Assembly (NCBI GenBank): GCA_039183535.1
Contig: JBCDBO010000007.1
Span: 1-64,000 of the forward strand
Reading direction: 5' to 3'
DNA from: JBCAXA01 sp039183535
GTDB taxonomy: Bacteria > Pseudomonadota > Gammaproteobacteria > Steroidobacterales > Woeseiaceae
DNA length: 64,000 nt
The position numbers and the translations under genes are program-made. Of this stretch, positions 25,865-35,156 are shown piece by piece. The notes beneath the pieces were generated by a model that saw only the letters and a program-made list of their open reading frames with translations, was not told the DNA's origin and did not search any database. Position 1 is the stretch's first letter. Each line of letters begins with the position of its first letter.

Positions 25865-26623
25865 ATGAGCAAAAAGACAGCGGTATCAGGCGGCCTGCGA
25901 ACTGCAGCTGAATCCGGCGAAGGGGCTCGTAATCAAGCGTGCTTCGAGGCTAACCCAGCCTCTTGGGAGAGCAAACTCGAGAACTTTCCCAAATACGTCC
26001 GACGGCAAAACCTAACTCGCTTTCTTGCCCTTTACGAGATTTTCAAGAAGGTTATTCATGTTAAGGGCTCAATCGTCGAATGCGGTGTTAACCATGGTTT
26101 CGGCGCGATGTCCTGGTGTAAGTTTTCGGCAATCCTAGAGCCAGTAAACTTGACCAGACGCGTATACGGGTTTGACAGCTTCGAAGGGTTTCCGACGGTA
26201 TCGGGCAAAGACAAGACCAGTCACTCGGATCACGTCAAAGCCGGCGATCTTGCTGCGGATTCCAAAGAGGAGCTGGAGCAGTTAGCGGAGGTCTTCGATT
26301 CCTCACGATTCCTCGGGCACATTCCAAAGCTGAGCCTGATCAAAGGTGATGCCACAGAGACCATTCCGAAATTTATCGAAGAAAATCCGCATATTGTCGT
26401 CAGTCTTCTTTTTCTGGACTTCGACCTCTATGAGCCCACACGAGTCGCCTTAGAGCACTTCCTACCGCGAATGCCGCGTGGTGCGATCGTGGCGTTCGAC
26501 CAACCCGACAACCCTTTATGGCCGGGCGAGACGCAAGCCATGCTGGAGAAAATTCAAGAATATCGATTCCGGCTCGAGCGGTTCGACTTTGACCCCTACA
26601 TCGGATTCGCCGTACTGGACTAG
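25865..26623 (+). CDS. TylF/MycF-like SAM-dependent O-methyltransferase
   Basis: 252 aa. It resembles the macrocin O-methyltransferase (TylF/MycF) family that methylates sugar hydroxyls: the SAM-binding loop IVECGVNHGFGAMSWCKF near 70-85, YGFDSFEGFP near 110, and the metal-binding FLDFDLYEPT with a later FDQPDNPLWPGE. These aspartates correspond to the magnesium site of the family. The ATG at 25865 is preferred; a TTG at 25835 overlapping the previous stop gives 10 extra residues with no family resemblance. The ribosome site GGAGG at 25847-25851 is rather far (13 nt). It would methylate a sugar of the repeat unit or its nucleotide precursor. Confidence 0.78.
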   Translation: MSKKTAVSGGLRTAAESGEGARNQACFEANPASWESKLENFPKYVRRQNLTRFLALYEIFKKVIHVKGSIVECGVNHGFGAMSWCKFSAILEPVNLTRRVYGFDSFEGFPTVSGKDKTSHSDHVKAGDLAADSKEELEQLAEVFDSSRFLGHIPKLSLIKGDATETIPKFIEENPHIVVSLLFLDFDLYEPTRVALEHFLPRMPRGAIVAFDQPDNPLWPGETQAMLEKIQEYRFRLERFDFDPYIGFAVLD

Positions 26624-26629
26624 CCAATC

Positions 26630-27463
26630 ATGAACGCAAGCAAGGCGCAGCCAGCGTCGGATCTCGATGAGCTGGCGCACAAGATCCGCACAAGCGTCGT
26701 GCGGATGACTCACCTCGGCAAGAGTTCCCATGTCGGCTCAGCGTTGTCTATCGCCGATATCGTAGCCGTTCTTTACGGGGCTGTTCTTCGAGTTGACCCT
26801 GGTGAGCCCGCAAATAGCGACCGGGATAGATTCATACTGAGCAAAGGTCACGCCGGAGCGGCAGTCTACGCAGCGCTGGCGCATACCGGCTTCTTTCCCG
26901 AAAAGACCCTCGACCAACACTATCAAGACGGGTCAATTCTAAGCGGTCATGTATCGCACAAAGGTGTACCCGGCGTTGAACTGTCGACCGGTTCGCTAGG
27001 ACACGGGTTGGGCGTTGCCGTTGGCATGGCCAAGGCATTGACGATGCTGGGCGGTGAGCAGCGAGTATTCTGCTTACTGAGCGACGGCGAGTGCGATGAG
27101 GGCTCAAATTGGGAAGCCGCTCTATTCGCTGCACATCACACGCTAAAAAATCTGACCGCTATTATTGACTACAACAAGATCCAAAGCCTCGACACCGTAT
27201 CGGATACGCTAGGCCTAGAGCCGTTCGTCGACAAGTGGCGGGCCTTCGGATGGAATGTCGAAGAAGCCGATGGTCATGATTGTGCCGCTTTGCGCGCCGT
27301 TCTAGAGCCACCGTCAGCTAGCGGCAATGCACCGACTTGCATCATCTGCCATACGACCAAAGGAAAGGGCGTATCTTTCATGGAGAATTCCGTGCTCTGG
27401 CACTACCGAACGCCACAAGGCGAAGAGTACGAAGCGGCGATGGGAGAATTGGACGGTGCGTGA
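26630..27463 (+). CDS. Split transketolase, N-terminal (thiamine diphosphate-binding) subunit
   Basis: 277 aa, equal to the N-terminal domain of transketolase. Visible elements are RFILSKGHAGAAVYAAL near 68-84, GSLGHGLGVAVGMAKAL near 122-138, and the thiamine diphosphate/metal motif SDGECDEGSNWEAALFA ending in DYNKIQ near 153-190. Such half-genes pair with a separate C-terminal subunit, and that gene follows with an 8-bp overlap. Housekeeping transketolase is normally a single chain of about 660 aa. A split pair inside a polysaccharide cluster next to an aminotransferase and methyltransferase suggests a dedicated two-carbon transfer in sugar synthesis. The product is unknown. Confidence 0.85.
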   Translation: MNASKAQPASDLDELAHKIRTSVVRMTHLGKSSHVGSALSIADIVAVLYGAVLRVDPGEPANSDRDRFILSKGHAGAAVYAALAHTGFFPEKTLDQHYQDGSILSGHVSHKGVPGVELSTGSLGHGLGVAVGMAKALTMLGGEQRVFCLLSDGECDEGSNWEAALFAAHHTLKNLTAIIDYNKIQSLDTVSDTLGLEPFVDKWRAFGWNVEEADGHDCAALRAVLEPPSASGNAPTCIICHTTKGKGVSFMENSVLWHYRTPQGEEYEAAMGELDGA

Positions 27464-28364
27464 TCACGTCGTCAAACGAATAACCGAATTGGCACTTGAA
27501 GACCCACGCATCATACTTATTACCGGCGACTTGGGCTTCGGCGTGTTGAACGAGTACCGGGAAAAATGCGCGAACCAGTTCATAAATGCCGGAGTAGCCG
27601 AGCAAAACATGACGGCGATGGCGGCCGGTATGGCGCTGGAAGGGTTTATCGTCTTTACCTATTCAATTGCCAACTTTCCAACGCTGCGGTGTTTGGAACA
27701 GATTCGCAACGATGTTTGCTACCACGATGTTAACGTTAATGTCCTCGCGGTTGGTGGCGGCTTTTCTTACGGCCCGTTGGGTATGTCGCATCACGCTACA
27801 GAAGATCTCAGCATCATGCGGGCGCTACCGAACATGCAGGTGATAGCGCCGTCCGATCCTTGGCAATCGGTCCACGCGGTAGATGCTCTGATTGCCCACG
27901 ACGGACCTGGGTATCTACGCATCGATAAATCATCCGCCGGTATTTCACCCGCTCCCGAACCTAACCTAGCTGGCGTCCAGCTGCACCGGGACGGGACGGA
28001 CGTTATGCTGATTGGTATCGGCGGAATCCTTGCGGAGTGCTTTATCGCCGCAGAGTCGCTTAACGAACAAGGCGTTCGTGCCGGTGTGGCGGAAGTTGTG
28101 ACACTCAAACCGCTAGATACGGACAGCATCGCCAAACTCGCCGGGCACTGCGGCTTGTTGGTCACGGTCGAAGAACACTCGATCGTGGGCGGTCTCGGCG
28201 GTGCTGTTGCCGAAGTGGTCTCCGAGATCCGATCGGCCGCACCGTTGCTTCGCGTTGGGCTCGACGACCGGTATTCAAGTATCGTTGGTAGCCAGGATTA
28301 CCTGCGGGAAACTTACGAAATGAACGCACAAGCGATCGTCCGTAAAGTCCTAGCGCGTATTTGA
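27456..28364 (+). CDS. Split transketolase, C-terminal subunit
   Basis: 302 aa, matching the pyrimidine-binding and C-terminal domains of transketolase. The catalytic glutamate is in NAGVAEQNMTAMAAGMA near 43-58, followed by TYSIANFPTLRCLEQIRND, GMSHHATEDLSIMRALP and the C-terminal VEEHSIVGGLGGAVAE. The start is GTG at 27456, inside the end of the N-terminal subunit gene (8-bp overlap) with a GGAGA site 9 nt before it. An open frame extends to 27327 but has no family resemblance. With the preceding gene it forms a complete two-chain enzyme acting on an unidentified keto-sugar donor and aldose acceptor. Confidence 0.85.
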   Translation: MRDHVVKRITELALEDPRIILITGDLGFGVLNEYREKCANQFINAGVAEQNMTAMAAGMALEGFIVFTYSIANFPTLRCLEQIRNDVCYHDVNVNVLAVGGGFSYGPLGMSHHATEDLSIMRALPNMQVIAPSDPWQSVHAVDALIAHDGPGYLRIDKSSAGISPAPEPNLAGVQLHRDGTDVMLIGIGGILAECFIAAESLNEQGVRAGVAEVVTLKPLDTDSIAKLAGHCGLLVTVEEHSIVGGLGGAVAEVVSEIRSAAPLLRVGLDDRYSSIVGSQDYLRETYEMNAQAIVRKVLARI

Positions 28365-28367
28365 CGG

Positions 28368-29108
28368 ATGCGATTTCGAGTCCTTGATTTCGGCCTTGCC
28401 GCGTTAGGGCTGATCGCTCTCGCACCCATTATGGCCCTGGCACTGCTGGCCGTGTGGCTACAGGATTTTCGCTCGCCATTCTATGTCGCCGAGAGAATTG
28501 GCAAGAACCGAATACCGTTCCGGATGGTCAAGTTGCGATCAATGACCGTCAACGCCGATAAGACTGGCGTTACGTCAACGTCCGCGACCGATACACGTAT
28601 AACGACAGTCGGTAAGATCGTGCGCCGACTGAAGCTCGATGAAGTTCCGCAACTCTGGAACGTCCTTCGTGGTGACATGAGCTTGGTCGGGCCGAGACCG
28701 AATGTGATGCGATGGGGCGTAGAACTATATACCGAGGATGAAATGCGGCTGCTGACGCTGCCGCCTGGAATCACCGATTTCTCCTCGGTCGTGTTTGCCG
28801 ATGAGGGCGATATCCTTAAAGAAACGGTACATCCGGACCTTGAATACAACCGCATTATTCGACCATGGAAAAGTCGTTTGTCGCTGGTCTATGTCGACAA
28901 CCCCTCGGTACGCCTGTATGTCGTACTGATCTACGTTACCGTCGTCTCCGCCGTATCGAGACAACGGGCGTTGGCCCTTATTCAGTCTGAACTGAGACGA
29001 CTGAACATCGACGAGAACCTCGTTGCTGTCGCGGGACGCGCGCAGCCGCTTTCGGCACATCCACCGCCAGGCGCGAGCGAAATCGCAACTCTTCCGGACA
29101 CGCACTGA
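28368..29108 (+). CDS. Undecaprenyl-phosphate sugar-1-phosphate transferase (small PglC/WcaJ-domain type)
   Basis: 246 aa monotopic initiating transferase. One hydrophobic re-entrant helix at about 8-28 is followed by the catalytic block YVAERIGKNRIPFRMVKLRSM, then KLDEVPQLWNVLRGDMSLVGPRP near 90-112. These match the phosphoglycosyl transferase domain shared by PglC and the C-terminus of WcaJ. It would load a UDP-(di)N-acetyl-sugar phosphate on undecaprenyl phosphate to start the repeat unit made by the preceding genes. It is the last gene of the plus-strand run, begins 4 bp after the transketolase subunit, and has a polar tail of about 30 residues. It differs from the polytopic enzyme at 952, implying a separate glycan. 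Confidence 0.87.
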   Translation: MRFRVLDFGLAALGLIALAPIMALALLAVWLQDFRSPFYVAERIGKNRIPFRMVKLRSMTVNADKTGVTSTSATDTRITTVGKIVRRLKLDEVPQLWNVLRGDMSLVGPRPNVMRWGVELYTEDEMRLLTLPPGITDFSSVVFADEGDILKETVHPDLEYNRIIRPWKSRLSLVYVDNPSVRLYVVLIYVTVVSAVSRQRALALIQSELRRLNIDENLVAVAGRAQPLSAHPPPGASEIATLPDTH

Positions 29109-29173
29109 CGCCTAAACTAACGCGAGCGCTGAGAGGCTATTCCCCGCAAACCGGCTTCTCAATCAGGCTGCGA

Positions 29174-31894
29174 TTAGAACGAATTGACGGCAGCCGCGGC
29201 GATCGCGAGGTTGTATAAGATTTGCGTGGCGCTAGACCACAACACGAGCGGCTTCACGCGATCGGTATCCAGCGGCACAACGATCGTGTCACCAGGCCGG
29301 ATGTCATATCCGCGCGACCGTGAGAAAAACCGTGACCGATTGTTCACGACCACTTCGCCATTCGCACGCACAACATAAATGCGACGCTGATCCGCTTTGA
29401 CGGTCACGCCGCCGCTGCGGTCAATGTATTCGTCGCGGGTAATCCCTGGCTCCCACAAATGCGATGTCGCATACTGCACTTCCCCGATAATCGTAACTTC
29501 CTGCGAGCGCGGGGGAACGACTAGGACATCCCCATCACGAACCAGTACGTCACGGTCGGCTGCGCCGTCGAGTAGCGAACCCAAATCAATGACGAGGCGC
29601 CCTGCCGGCTCGGTGTTTTCTAATTGGGCTAGCAGCGACCTTCCGATAGTAAGTGCTTCCGTCTGCGTATTGTCCGACAGCGCCAAAGCAGCCAAATCGC
29701 TTTCAATCCGACCAGCCAAAACATCTAGCTGTTCTCGCTCTCGCTCCCGTAACGACTCCCGTGTAAAGACGCTACCCTCGACGAACGCGTACTCGGTCAG
29801 GCCTCCGGCACGTCGCATAAGCGACGATAACGTCTCGCCCTCACTAATGGGGTAGATGCCAGGGAACGTAACTTCTCCGATCAACTCGACTACGCCCTGC
29901 TCGGCCCAACCAGAGATCTGTTTGATATTCAAAAAATCGAAGGGCTGCAATGCTGTGTCGGCACTGGATTCCTTTGCCAGGGCGCCCTGCAAATCCACTT
30001 CGGTCAAGATTGTGTTTCTTTCGGCTAAACCGGTCGTAGTGAAGCGCGATAATTCCGCCGACCCTGTAAACGCCGACTCTGCCAAACCGCCGCCAGCACG
30101 AACCAAATCCGATACCCGCATGCCCCGTTCAAGCGGATACTCGCCTGGATGATTGACCAAACCACTGATCCTAACGACCGGCGCAGATTGACCACTGCGC
30201 GCCTGGCGCTTCAATCGATCCAAGATTGCCGGAAGGTACACGGTGCGACCTTGCGCAGCCGTACGAGAAAAAACGAAGACACGATCTCTGGCCTGCAGTG
30301 CGAGGTTTTCCGTTGACGCGTTGTCTAACCAGACATCAGCGAGACTCGCTGACAAAACCTCGATATCAGTATTTGGACTCACCTGACGCTCAATCAGTAC
30401 GTAGCCGACGTCGGCTTCGGTGCGCAAGTCCCGACTCGATGGCAGCAAATCAGAAAGTCGCATACCGGCACGCCAATCGCGTAAACCCGGTCTATGCACG
30501 TGCCCGAATAATTCGACCGCCTGATCGACTTGTTCCGTATCGCCAGGAACGATCAACGAATCACCGGCCCGAAGCGCGGTTGTCAATGCTGCGTTGTCCG
30601 ATAGGTCCAAACCGACCACAGCGAGACCATTCGCAGGATCAATTCTTTGCAGACGAGCACCGCTCAGCAGCGACTGCGGCTTGGCCCCACCTGCCAACTG
30701 CAGTGCACCCCGTACATCCAGCTCGCGGCGAATCTCGTAGATGCCTGGCCGTCCGACAGCACCAGATACGCTTACCTGCGGCCCCACCGGCGCAACGAAG
30801 ACGACATCGCCCTCGGCCACGCGCCGATTACCCGTCGAATTGCCGAACAGGAGCAGTTGATACAGGTCGAATACACCGATGGTCGTGCCGTTGCGATTTA
30901 GGCGCACATCGCGAAGCGAGCCAGACGGCAGCACACCGCCCCCCTTCGCCATAACGTCGAGCATCGTCGCTAGCGCACTGACGTTGTAGGTGCCTGGCGA
31001 CTCTACGTCACCGGCAAGGAAAACCTGTATCGACCTCAGCTGAGTCAACGTAACACTAGCTTGTGCTCCGATCAGTTGCTCCGCGACTCGACGCGACACC
31101 TCTTCTCTAAGATCATCGAACGTGAGGCCAGCAACGGTGACAGGACCGATATCAGGTACGTTAACGTCGCCATTACGCCCAACTTCCAGGTCGTAGGTGG
31201 CCGATTGTGCACCGAAAATCTGAACGCGCACCGTGTCCCCAGGCCCGATGACGTAGTTCGTTGGCACTGGCAACGTGGATGTTTCTGGCAGCAAACCGTT
31301 GCGCCGTTGAAACACGTTGTAACCATAAGGCTCTAGCGCCGCCTCTCCGTAGCGCTCGAGCGGTAGGAGAATCACTTCCACATTGAGGCCCGCCAGCAAC
31401 GGATCCGCTGCAAGGCGAACTCGCGCCAGGTCCTCGGTCAGGCCTGCAAGCTGGATACCGGCAGTCCCCGGTAGCGACAGTATTCCGCGACCGTCAAGCC
31501 TAAAAGGGTTGGCGGTTGAAATTAACTCGATCGATCGTTCTATAGCCGGTTCTAGCTCCTCGTCCTCTTCATCGACACTGACGAGAACGACGAGCGAATC
31601 GCCGGCCGAAAACACAGGCGGGCCATCTTCCTCATCCTGCCCCTCGATATCTGGCTCGAGCGTTTGCAGTTGCATCTCGGCATCTGGCTGCACACCCGGC
31701 ACAGCCGCGGGCTGTTGCTGGCGCAGGAAGCGGTTAATCAATGCCTGTCGTTGCGAAGCCGGTAATTGTTGCAGTAATCGCTGTTGCTCGGGCGTCAAAC
31801 CGCTTACTTGAGCGTACGCCGAGGAACCTACGACAAGAACCAGGATCGAGATAGCCAGGTAAACGGCGCGACGTATCACGTTTGCTACGACCAT
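29174..31894 (-). CDS. wza: Wza/GfcE-like polysaccharide export protein with multiple SLBB domains
   Basis: 906 aa, more than twice the length of classical Wza (about 380 aa). The signal peptide is VYLAISILVLVVGSSAYAQ near 11-29. A glutamine-rich N-terminal segment (QQRLLQQLPASQRQALINRF) follows, then the Poly_export domain around NYVIGPGDTVRVQIFGAQ near 213-230. Several SLBB units come next, for example FLAGDVESPGTYNVSAL, VSGAVGRPGIYEIRREL, LIGEVTFPGIYPISEGE and TIIGEVQYATSHLWEPG. No lipobox cysteine is seen, unlike lipoprotein Wza. A C-terminal hydrophobic helix near 885-903 may cross the outer membrane. It overlaps the wzi stop by one base (TAATG) and ends the tviB-uge-pgi-wzi-wza operon. 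Confidence 0.9.
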   Translation of the reverse strand: MVVANVIRRAVYLAISILVLVVGSSAYAQVSGLTPEQQRLLQQLPASQRQALINRFLRQQQPAAVPGVQPDAEMQLQTLEPDIEGQDEEDGPPVFSAGDSLVVLVSVDEEDEELEPAIERSIELISTANPFRLDGRGILSLPGTAGIQLAGLTEDLARVRLAADPLLAGLNVEVILLPLERYGEAALEPYGYNVFQRRNGLLPETSTLPVPTNYVIGPGDTVRVQIFGAQSATYDLEVGRNGDVNVPDIGPVTVAGLTFDDLREEVSRRVAEQLIGAQASVTLTQLRSIQVFLAGDVESPGTYNVSALATMLDVMAKGGGVLPSGSLRDVRLNRNGTTIGVFDLYQLLLFGNSTGNRRVAEGDVVFVAPVGPQVSVSGAVGRPGIYEIRRELDVRGALQLAGGAKPQSLLSGARLQRIDPANGLAVVGLDLSDNAALTTALRAGDSLIVPGDTEQVDQAVELFGHVHRPGLRDWRAGMRLSDLLPSSRDLRTEADVGYVLIERQVSPNTDIEVLSASLADVWLDNASTENLALQARDRVFVFSRTAAQGRTVYLPAILDRLKRQARSGQSAPVVRISGLVNHPGEYPLERGMRVSDLVRAGGGLAESAFTGSAELSRFTTTGLAERNTILTEVDLQGALAKESSADTALQPFDFLNIKQISGWAEQGVVELIGEVTFPGIYPISEGETLSSLMRRAGGLTEYAFVEGSVFTRESLREREREQLDVLAGRIESDLAALALSDNTQTEALTIGRSLLAQLENTEPAGRLVIDLGSLLDGAADRDVLVRDGDVLVVPPRSQEVTIIGEVQYATSHLWEPGITRDEYIDRSGGVTVKADQRRIYVVRANGEVVVNNRSRFFSRSRGYDIRPGDTIVVPLDTDRVKPLVLWSSATQILYNLAIAAAAVNSF

Positions 31895-33414
31895 TAGAAT
31901 CGGAAATCCAGACTTACGAACGCACGAAGTGAATCGTCGGTAGCGCCAGTTGCGAGGTCTTCGCGCCTCTCAGCACCCACCGACAACAATAAGTCCGCGT
32001 AATCAATTTTGCGCCGGTATTGGAAATCGATATCGGTGACGTCCAGCGGTAGGCTGGAAATGGTGTGCCGCAAATCTTCGGCGCCGCCACGATTGACTTC
32101 AAGGGTACGCGCCGTCACCGCTACATCACCGACACCAAGACTGTGGACGACAATACCAGCGCTAAGACTGCGCGTGTCGTTGTCAGCACCGTAGCCGATA
32201 CTGCGGCCGCGATAGGTGTAACCCGTCGGGTAAAACTGATTTCTGTAAGCGCAATTAAATACGCGTGACGCCTCATTGAACTGGCAGGTAGTATCGGCGA
32301 ATTCGGCAAATGCTCGCCATTGAATGGCGCCATGATCGAACTCGCCCCACGTTTCGATGCCGAATTGGCCGAGAAACCGACTAGGGAATCCGCCCGCCTC
32401 GTCCTCGCCGATGAATTGACCGTAAAACGCTATAGGTCGGTGCCGTAAGGGAGACCAGCGAAGGTCGACGCCTGCCAATTGATTTGCTTCATCAACCGAG
32501 TCTCCCTCGTCAAGATTGCTTTGACCGGCCAAGACACGAGCAAACGTATCGAGGTCGCAGAGCCGCCCCTGGCCACACCACTGCGCGGTTCGAAGGAGGC
32601 CGACTTCGAGCGAACGGAGCGGTTTGAAGTTAACGCGCCAAGCGAAAAAACGCGTGTTTGGAACAGCCCGCTCGCTTTCCAACTCTCCCCAAATCACACT
32701 GGTCGACCAGCGTCCGATCCAACGTAACCAACGACTCTCAAACGGTGAAGAAAAATTGCGCTCGAGCACCAACGCAGGAATAGGACGGGCGTTATTGGAA
32801 AGAATCAGACTGCCACCCCAACCAGGCCCCCACCAACGATCCAGTAGGCTGACTCCAACGATCCAATTACCGATTGCCGCCGCTGCATAAGACCCATCGG
32901 CACGCGCATCGGTATCGTCAAATGGATCGTCGTTGACAAGGCTACCGCGTAAGCGAATGGAAAACCGCTCGCCGGTATACTCCGCAGCTGCCCAAAGCTC
33001 CTGCTCACCGCGAGGCGTATCCTGGAAACTGCGAATCTGTTGCGGCTTCTCGGCAAGGCGAATTCCGGCATCGGCTGTCGGTTCGCCGACACGCAGCTCG
33101 TCGCCTATGCGTGCCCGGAGTCGCATGAGAGCAGCCTCTTCGCCTTTGCTCAGACTGTCGATGTCAACGGCCGCATTAATGTCCTGTGCGATGTCACCCC
33201 ACGATAGCGGCCAACTGGAAATGGGGCTCGTAATCACGCCGGCGTCGGCCAGTAGCTGTATATCACTTTTGAGCCAGATATCTCCGGGCTCAAGCCAAGG
33301 CCCAGCAGTGACGATGCCCGTTGACCCAGCTAGCAAGAGAGTCGCTATTGCTAGGGTACGAACGCTAAACCCAATGGGCGAGCGGCAAGGTCGAGAGCGC
33401 GAAGGTCGGGCCAT
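31894..33414 (-). CDS. wzi: Wzi-family capsule assembly outer-membrane protein
   Basis: 506 aa outer-membrane beta-barrel that anchors or assembles capsule at the cell surface. The start is placed at the ATG at 33412-33414, which gives a normal signal peptide: a basic start (ARPSRSRPCRSP), then TLAIATLLLAGSTGIVTAG. The mature start GPWLEPGDIWLKSDIQLLADAGV is the Wzi N-terminal helix bundle pattern. The middle contains DRWWGPGWGGSLILSNNARP near 195-215, a hallmark of the family, and the C-terminus ends in the aromatic FVSLDFRF typical of barrel proteins. It lies 92 bp after pgi and is coupled to the wza-like gene by TAATG. Together they form the export end of the operon. Confidence 0.9.
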   Translation of the reverse strand: MARPSRSRPCRSPIGFSVRTLAIATLLLAGSTGIVTAGPWLEPGDIWLKSDIQLLADAGVITSPISSWPLSWGDIAQDINAAVDIDSLSKGEEAALMRLRARIGDELRVGEPTADAGIRLAEKPQQIRSFQDTPRGEQELWAAAEYTGERFSIRLRGSLVNDDPFDDTDARADGSYAAAAIGNWIVGVSLLDRWWGPGWGGSLILSNNARPIPALVLERNFSSPFESRWLRWIGRWSTSVIWGELESERAVPNTRFFAWRVNFKPLRSLEVGLLRTAQWCGQGRLCDLDTFARVLAGQSNLDEGDSVDEANQLAGVDLRWSPLRHRPIAFYGQFIGEDEAGGFPSRFLGQFGIETWGEFDHGAIQWRAFAEFADTTCQFNEASRVFNCAYRNQFYPTGYTYRGRSIGYGADNDTRSLSAGIVVHSLGVGDVAVTARTLEVNRGGAEDLRHTISSLPLDVTDIDFQYRRKIDYADLLLSVGAERREDLATGATDDSLRAFVSLDFRF

Positions 33415-33506
33415 GAAGGGGCGCGTCTGCCGCAAAACGTTTAGTTTAGGGGCAGATGTTTGCTGGAGCAACCGCCGCTGTAGGCGCTTTTTGCCGACTC
33501 GCCGAT

Positions 33507-35156
33507 CTAACTTCCGAGACGGCGCAGCCGCGCTAGTAGATGCTCTGCTGTTGCATCAAGCTGGTTGCTCTGTGTCGGCTTTTTGAGTCGTTGGACGACG
33601 GAGTTCGCCAACACCTTACCTAACTGCACGCCCCATTGATCGAACGAATTAACGCCGAACAGCACACCTTCAACGAAGACTTTGTGTTCGTAAATCGCAA
33701 TTAACTGCCCGAGTGTCGCAGGGGACAACTCAGGCAGCAGTAAGGTATTGCTAGGCCGATTGCCCGGATGCACGCGATGCGCGACCGATGAGGCGTCTAC
33801 GATTCCGGCGGCACGCAAGTCACGTGCGGACTGTCCAGCCATCAACGCAGACGCTTGAGCTAGGCAATTAGCGATCGCAAGGCGGTGCTCGGCCATACCT
33901 GCCCCGGAGGAGCGCGCAGACAAGATGAAATCGACCGGTACGAAGCGAGTGCCTTGATGTAACAGCTGGTAGAACGAGTGTTGCGCATTGTTGCCAGCCT
34001 CACCCCAGATCACCATACCGGTGTCAATGCTCACTGAGGCACCGTCCGCCCGTACAGATTTTCCATTCGACTCCATATGCATCTGCTGCAGGAACGCCGG
34101 AAAGCGCTCCAGCCTGTTGTCATACGGCAATATCGCCTGCGAGTCGGCTCCAAAGAACTGGTTGTACCAGAACGCTAACAGCGCCAGTGCAACCGGCATA
34201 TTGCGCTCAAGTGGCGCCACCCGGAAATGCCGATCAATCTTTCTGGCTCCGGCAAGAAAGTCTCGAAACGCCGGCATACCGATCGCCAGCGCCACGGACA
34301 ACCCGACCGCTGACCAAATCGAGAAGCGCCCGCCGACCCAGTCCCAGAATCCGAACCGATATTGTCGATGCACGCCGAAAGCATCCATGGCCTCGTGGTT
34401 TGTCGAAGCCGCCGCGAAATGATCGGCGATAGCACCCGGTCCCAAGGTGCGCTGAATCCAGCGGCGCGCCACATGAGCGTTCGCCATCGTTTCTTGCGTC
34501 GTGAACGTCTTCGAACAGACGACGAACAGCGTTGTTGCCGGATTCAGTATTTTCTTGAGATCGGCGAGCTGGGTACCATCTACGTTCGAGACGCAGTGTA
34601 CTCTTGGCCGTTTGCCGCGATAGTGCTCCAGTGCTCGCAGCGCCGTAACGACACCCAAATCGGATCCGCCAATACCAATATTAACGACATCGGTGAAACG
34701 ATGGCCGGTGTGTCCTTGGATACGCCCGGCATGAACGGCTCGTACAAATTGCTCCATGGCATCGAGGACTCGATGTACATCAGCCGTACAATTCTGCTTT
34801 CCGATGCGAAAGCGATCTCGGGGCGCCGCCCGCAGCGCCACGTGTAAGACAGCGCGATCTTCGGTGGCATTAATGTGCTCGCCGGCGAACATCGCATCAC
34901 GCGCCCGTTCCACGCCAGCTTCACGCGCCAGCGCTACCAGCAGGCGCCACGTCGTCGCGTTGATTCGATTTCTCGAGTAGTCGAGATGAACATCAGCCGC
35001 ATCGAGCGTAAATCGCGTGACACGCTTCTTGTCGCGAGCGAATAAGGTCTTCATATGCGCGGTGGCAATGGCACCGTACGCGTGTTCGGCTAAAGCGGCA
35101 AAAGCGGGTAAGTCGCGCGGGAACGTACCTGGACTCCGCTGGCGCGACTGGCTCAT
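33507..35156 (-). CDS. pgi: Glucose-6-phosphate isomerase
   Basis: 549 aa, the full length for Pgi, interconverting glucose-6-phosphate and fructose-6-phosphate. Motifs include NIGIGGSDLGVVTALRALEH near 155-173, VCSKTFTTQETMANA near 210-224, the signature WDWVGGRFSIWSAVGLSVAL near 269-288, and ESNGKSV plus WGEAGNNAQHSFYQLLHQG with the catalytic Glu and His. The ATG overlaps the stop of the epimerase gene (ATGA at 35153-35156). Its position inside the capsule operon, rather than with central carbon genes, points to a role in feeding hexose phosphates to manB/manC and UDP-sugar pathways. It may be the only pgi of the cell, which cannot be known from here. Confidence 0.95.
   Translation of the reverse strand: MSQSRQRSPGTFPRDLPAFAALAEHAYGAIATAHMKTLFARDKKRVTRFTLDAADVHLDYSRNRINATTWRLLVALAREAGVERARDAMFAGEHINATEDRAVLHVALRAAPRDRFRIGKQNCTADVHRVLDAMEQFVRAVHAGRIQGHTGHRFTDVVNIGIGGSDLGVVTALRALEHYRGKRPRVHCVSNVDGTQLADLKKILNPATTLFVVCSKTFTTQETMANAHVARRWIQRTLGPGAIADHFAAASTNHEAMDAFGVHRQYRFGFWDWVGGRFSIWSAVGLSVALAIGMPAFRDFLAGARKIDRHFRVAPLERNMPVALALLAFWYNQFFGADSQAILPYDNRLERFPAFLQQMHMESNGKSVRADGASVSIDTGMVIWGEAGNNAQHSFYQLLHQGTRFVPVDFILSARSSGAGMAEHRLAIANCLAQASALMAGQSARDLRAAGIVDASSVAHRVHPGNRPSNTLLLPELSPATLGQLIAIYEHKVFVEGVLFGVNSFDQWGVQLGKVLANSVVQRLKKPTQSNQLDATAEHLLARLRRLGS

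Noticed and set aside
29109..29173. An imperfect hairpin (tgagaggc ... gcttctca) between the convergent sugar transferase and wza genes, considered as a bidirectional terminator
   Set aside because: The stem has a 16-nt loop and a mismatch-type pair, and no T tract follows on either strand.
30226..30954. A 242-codon plus-strand frame within the wza-like gene
   Set aside because: It is fully antisense to recognised SLBB coding sequence and has a low-complexity Arg/His/Pro composition.
34362..34847. A 161-codon plus-strand frame inside pgi
   Set aside because: It is antisense to the catalytic part of glucose-6-phosphate isomerase and lacks a ribosome site or domain.
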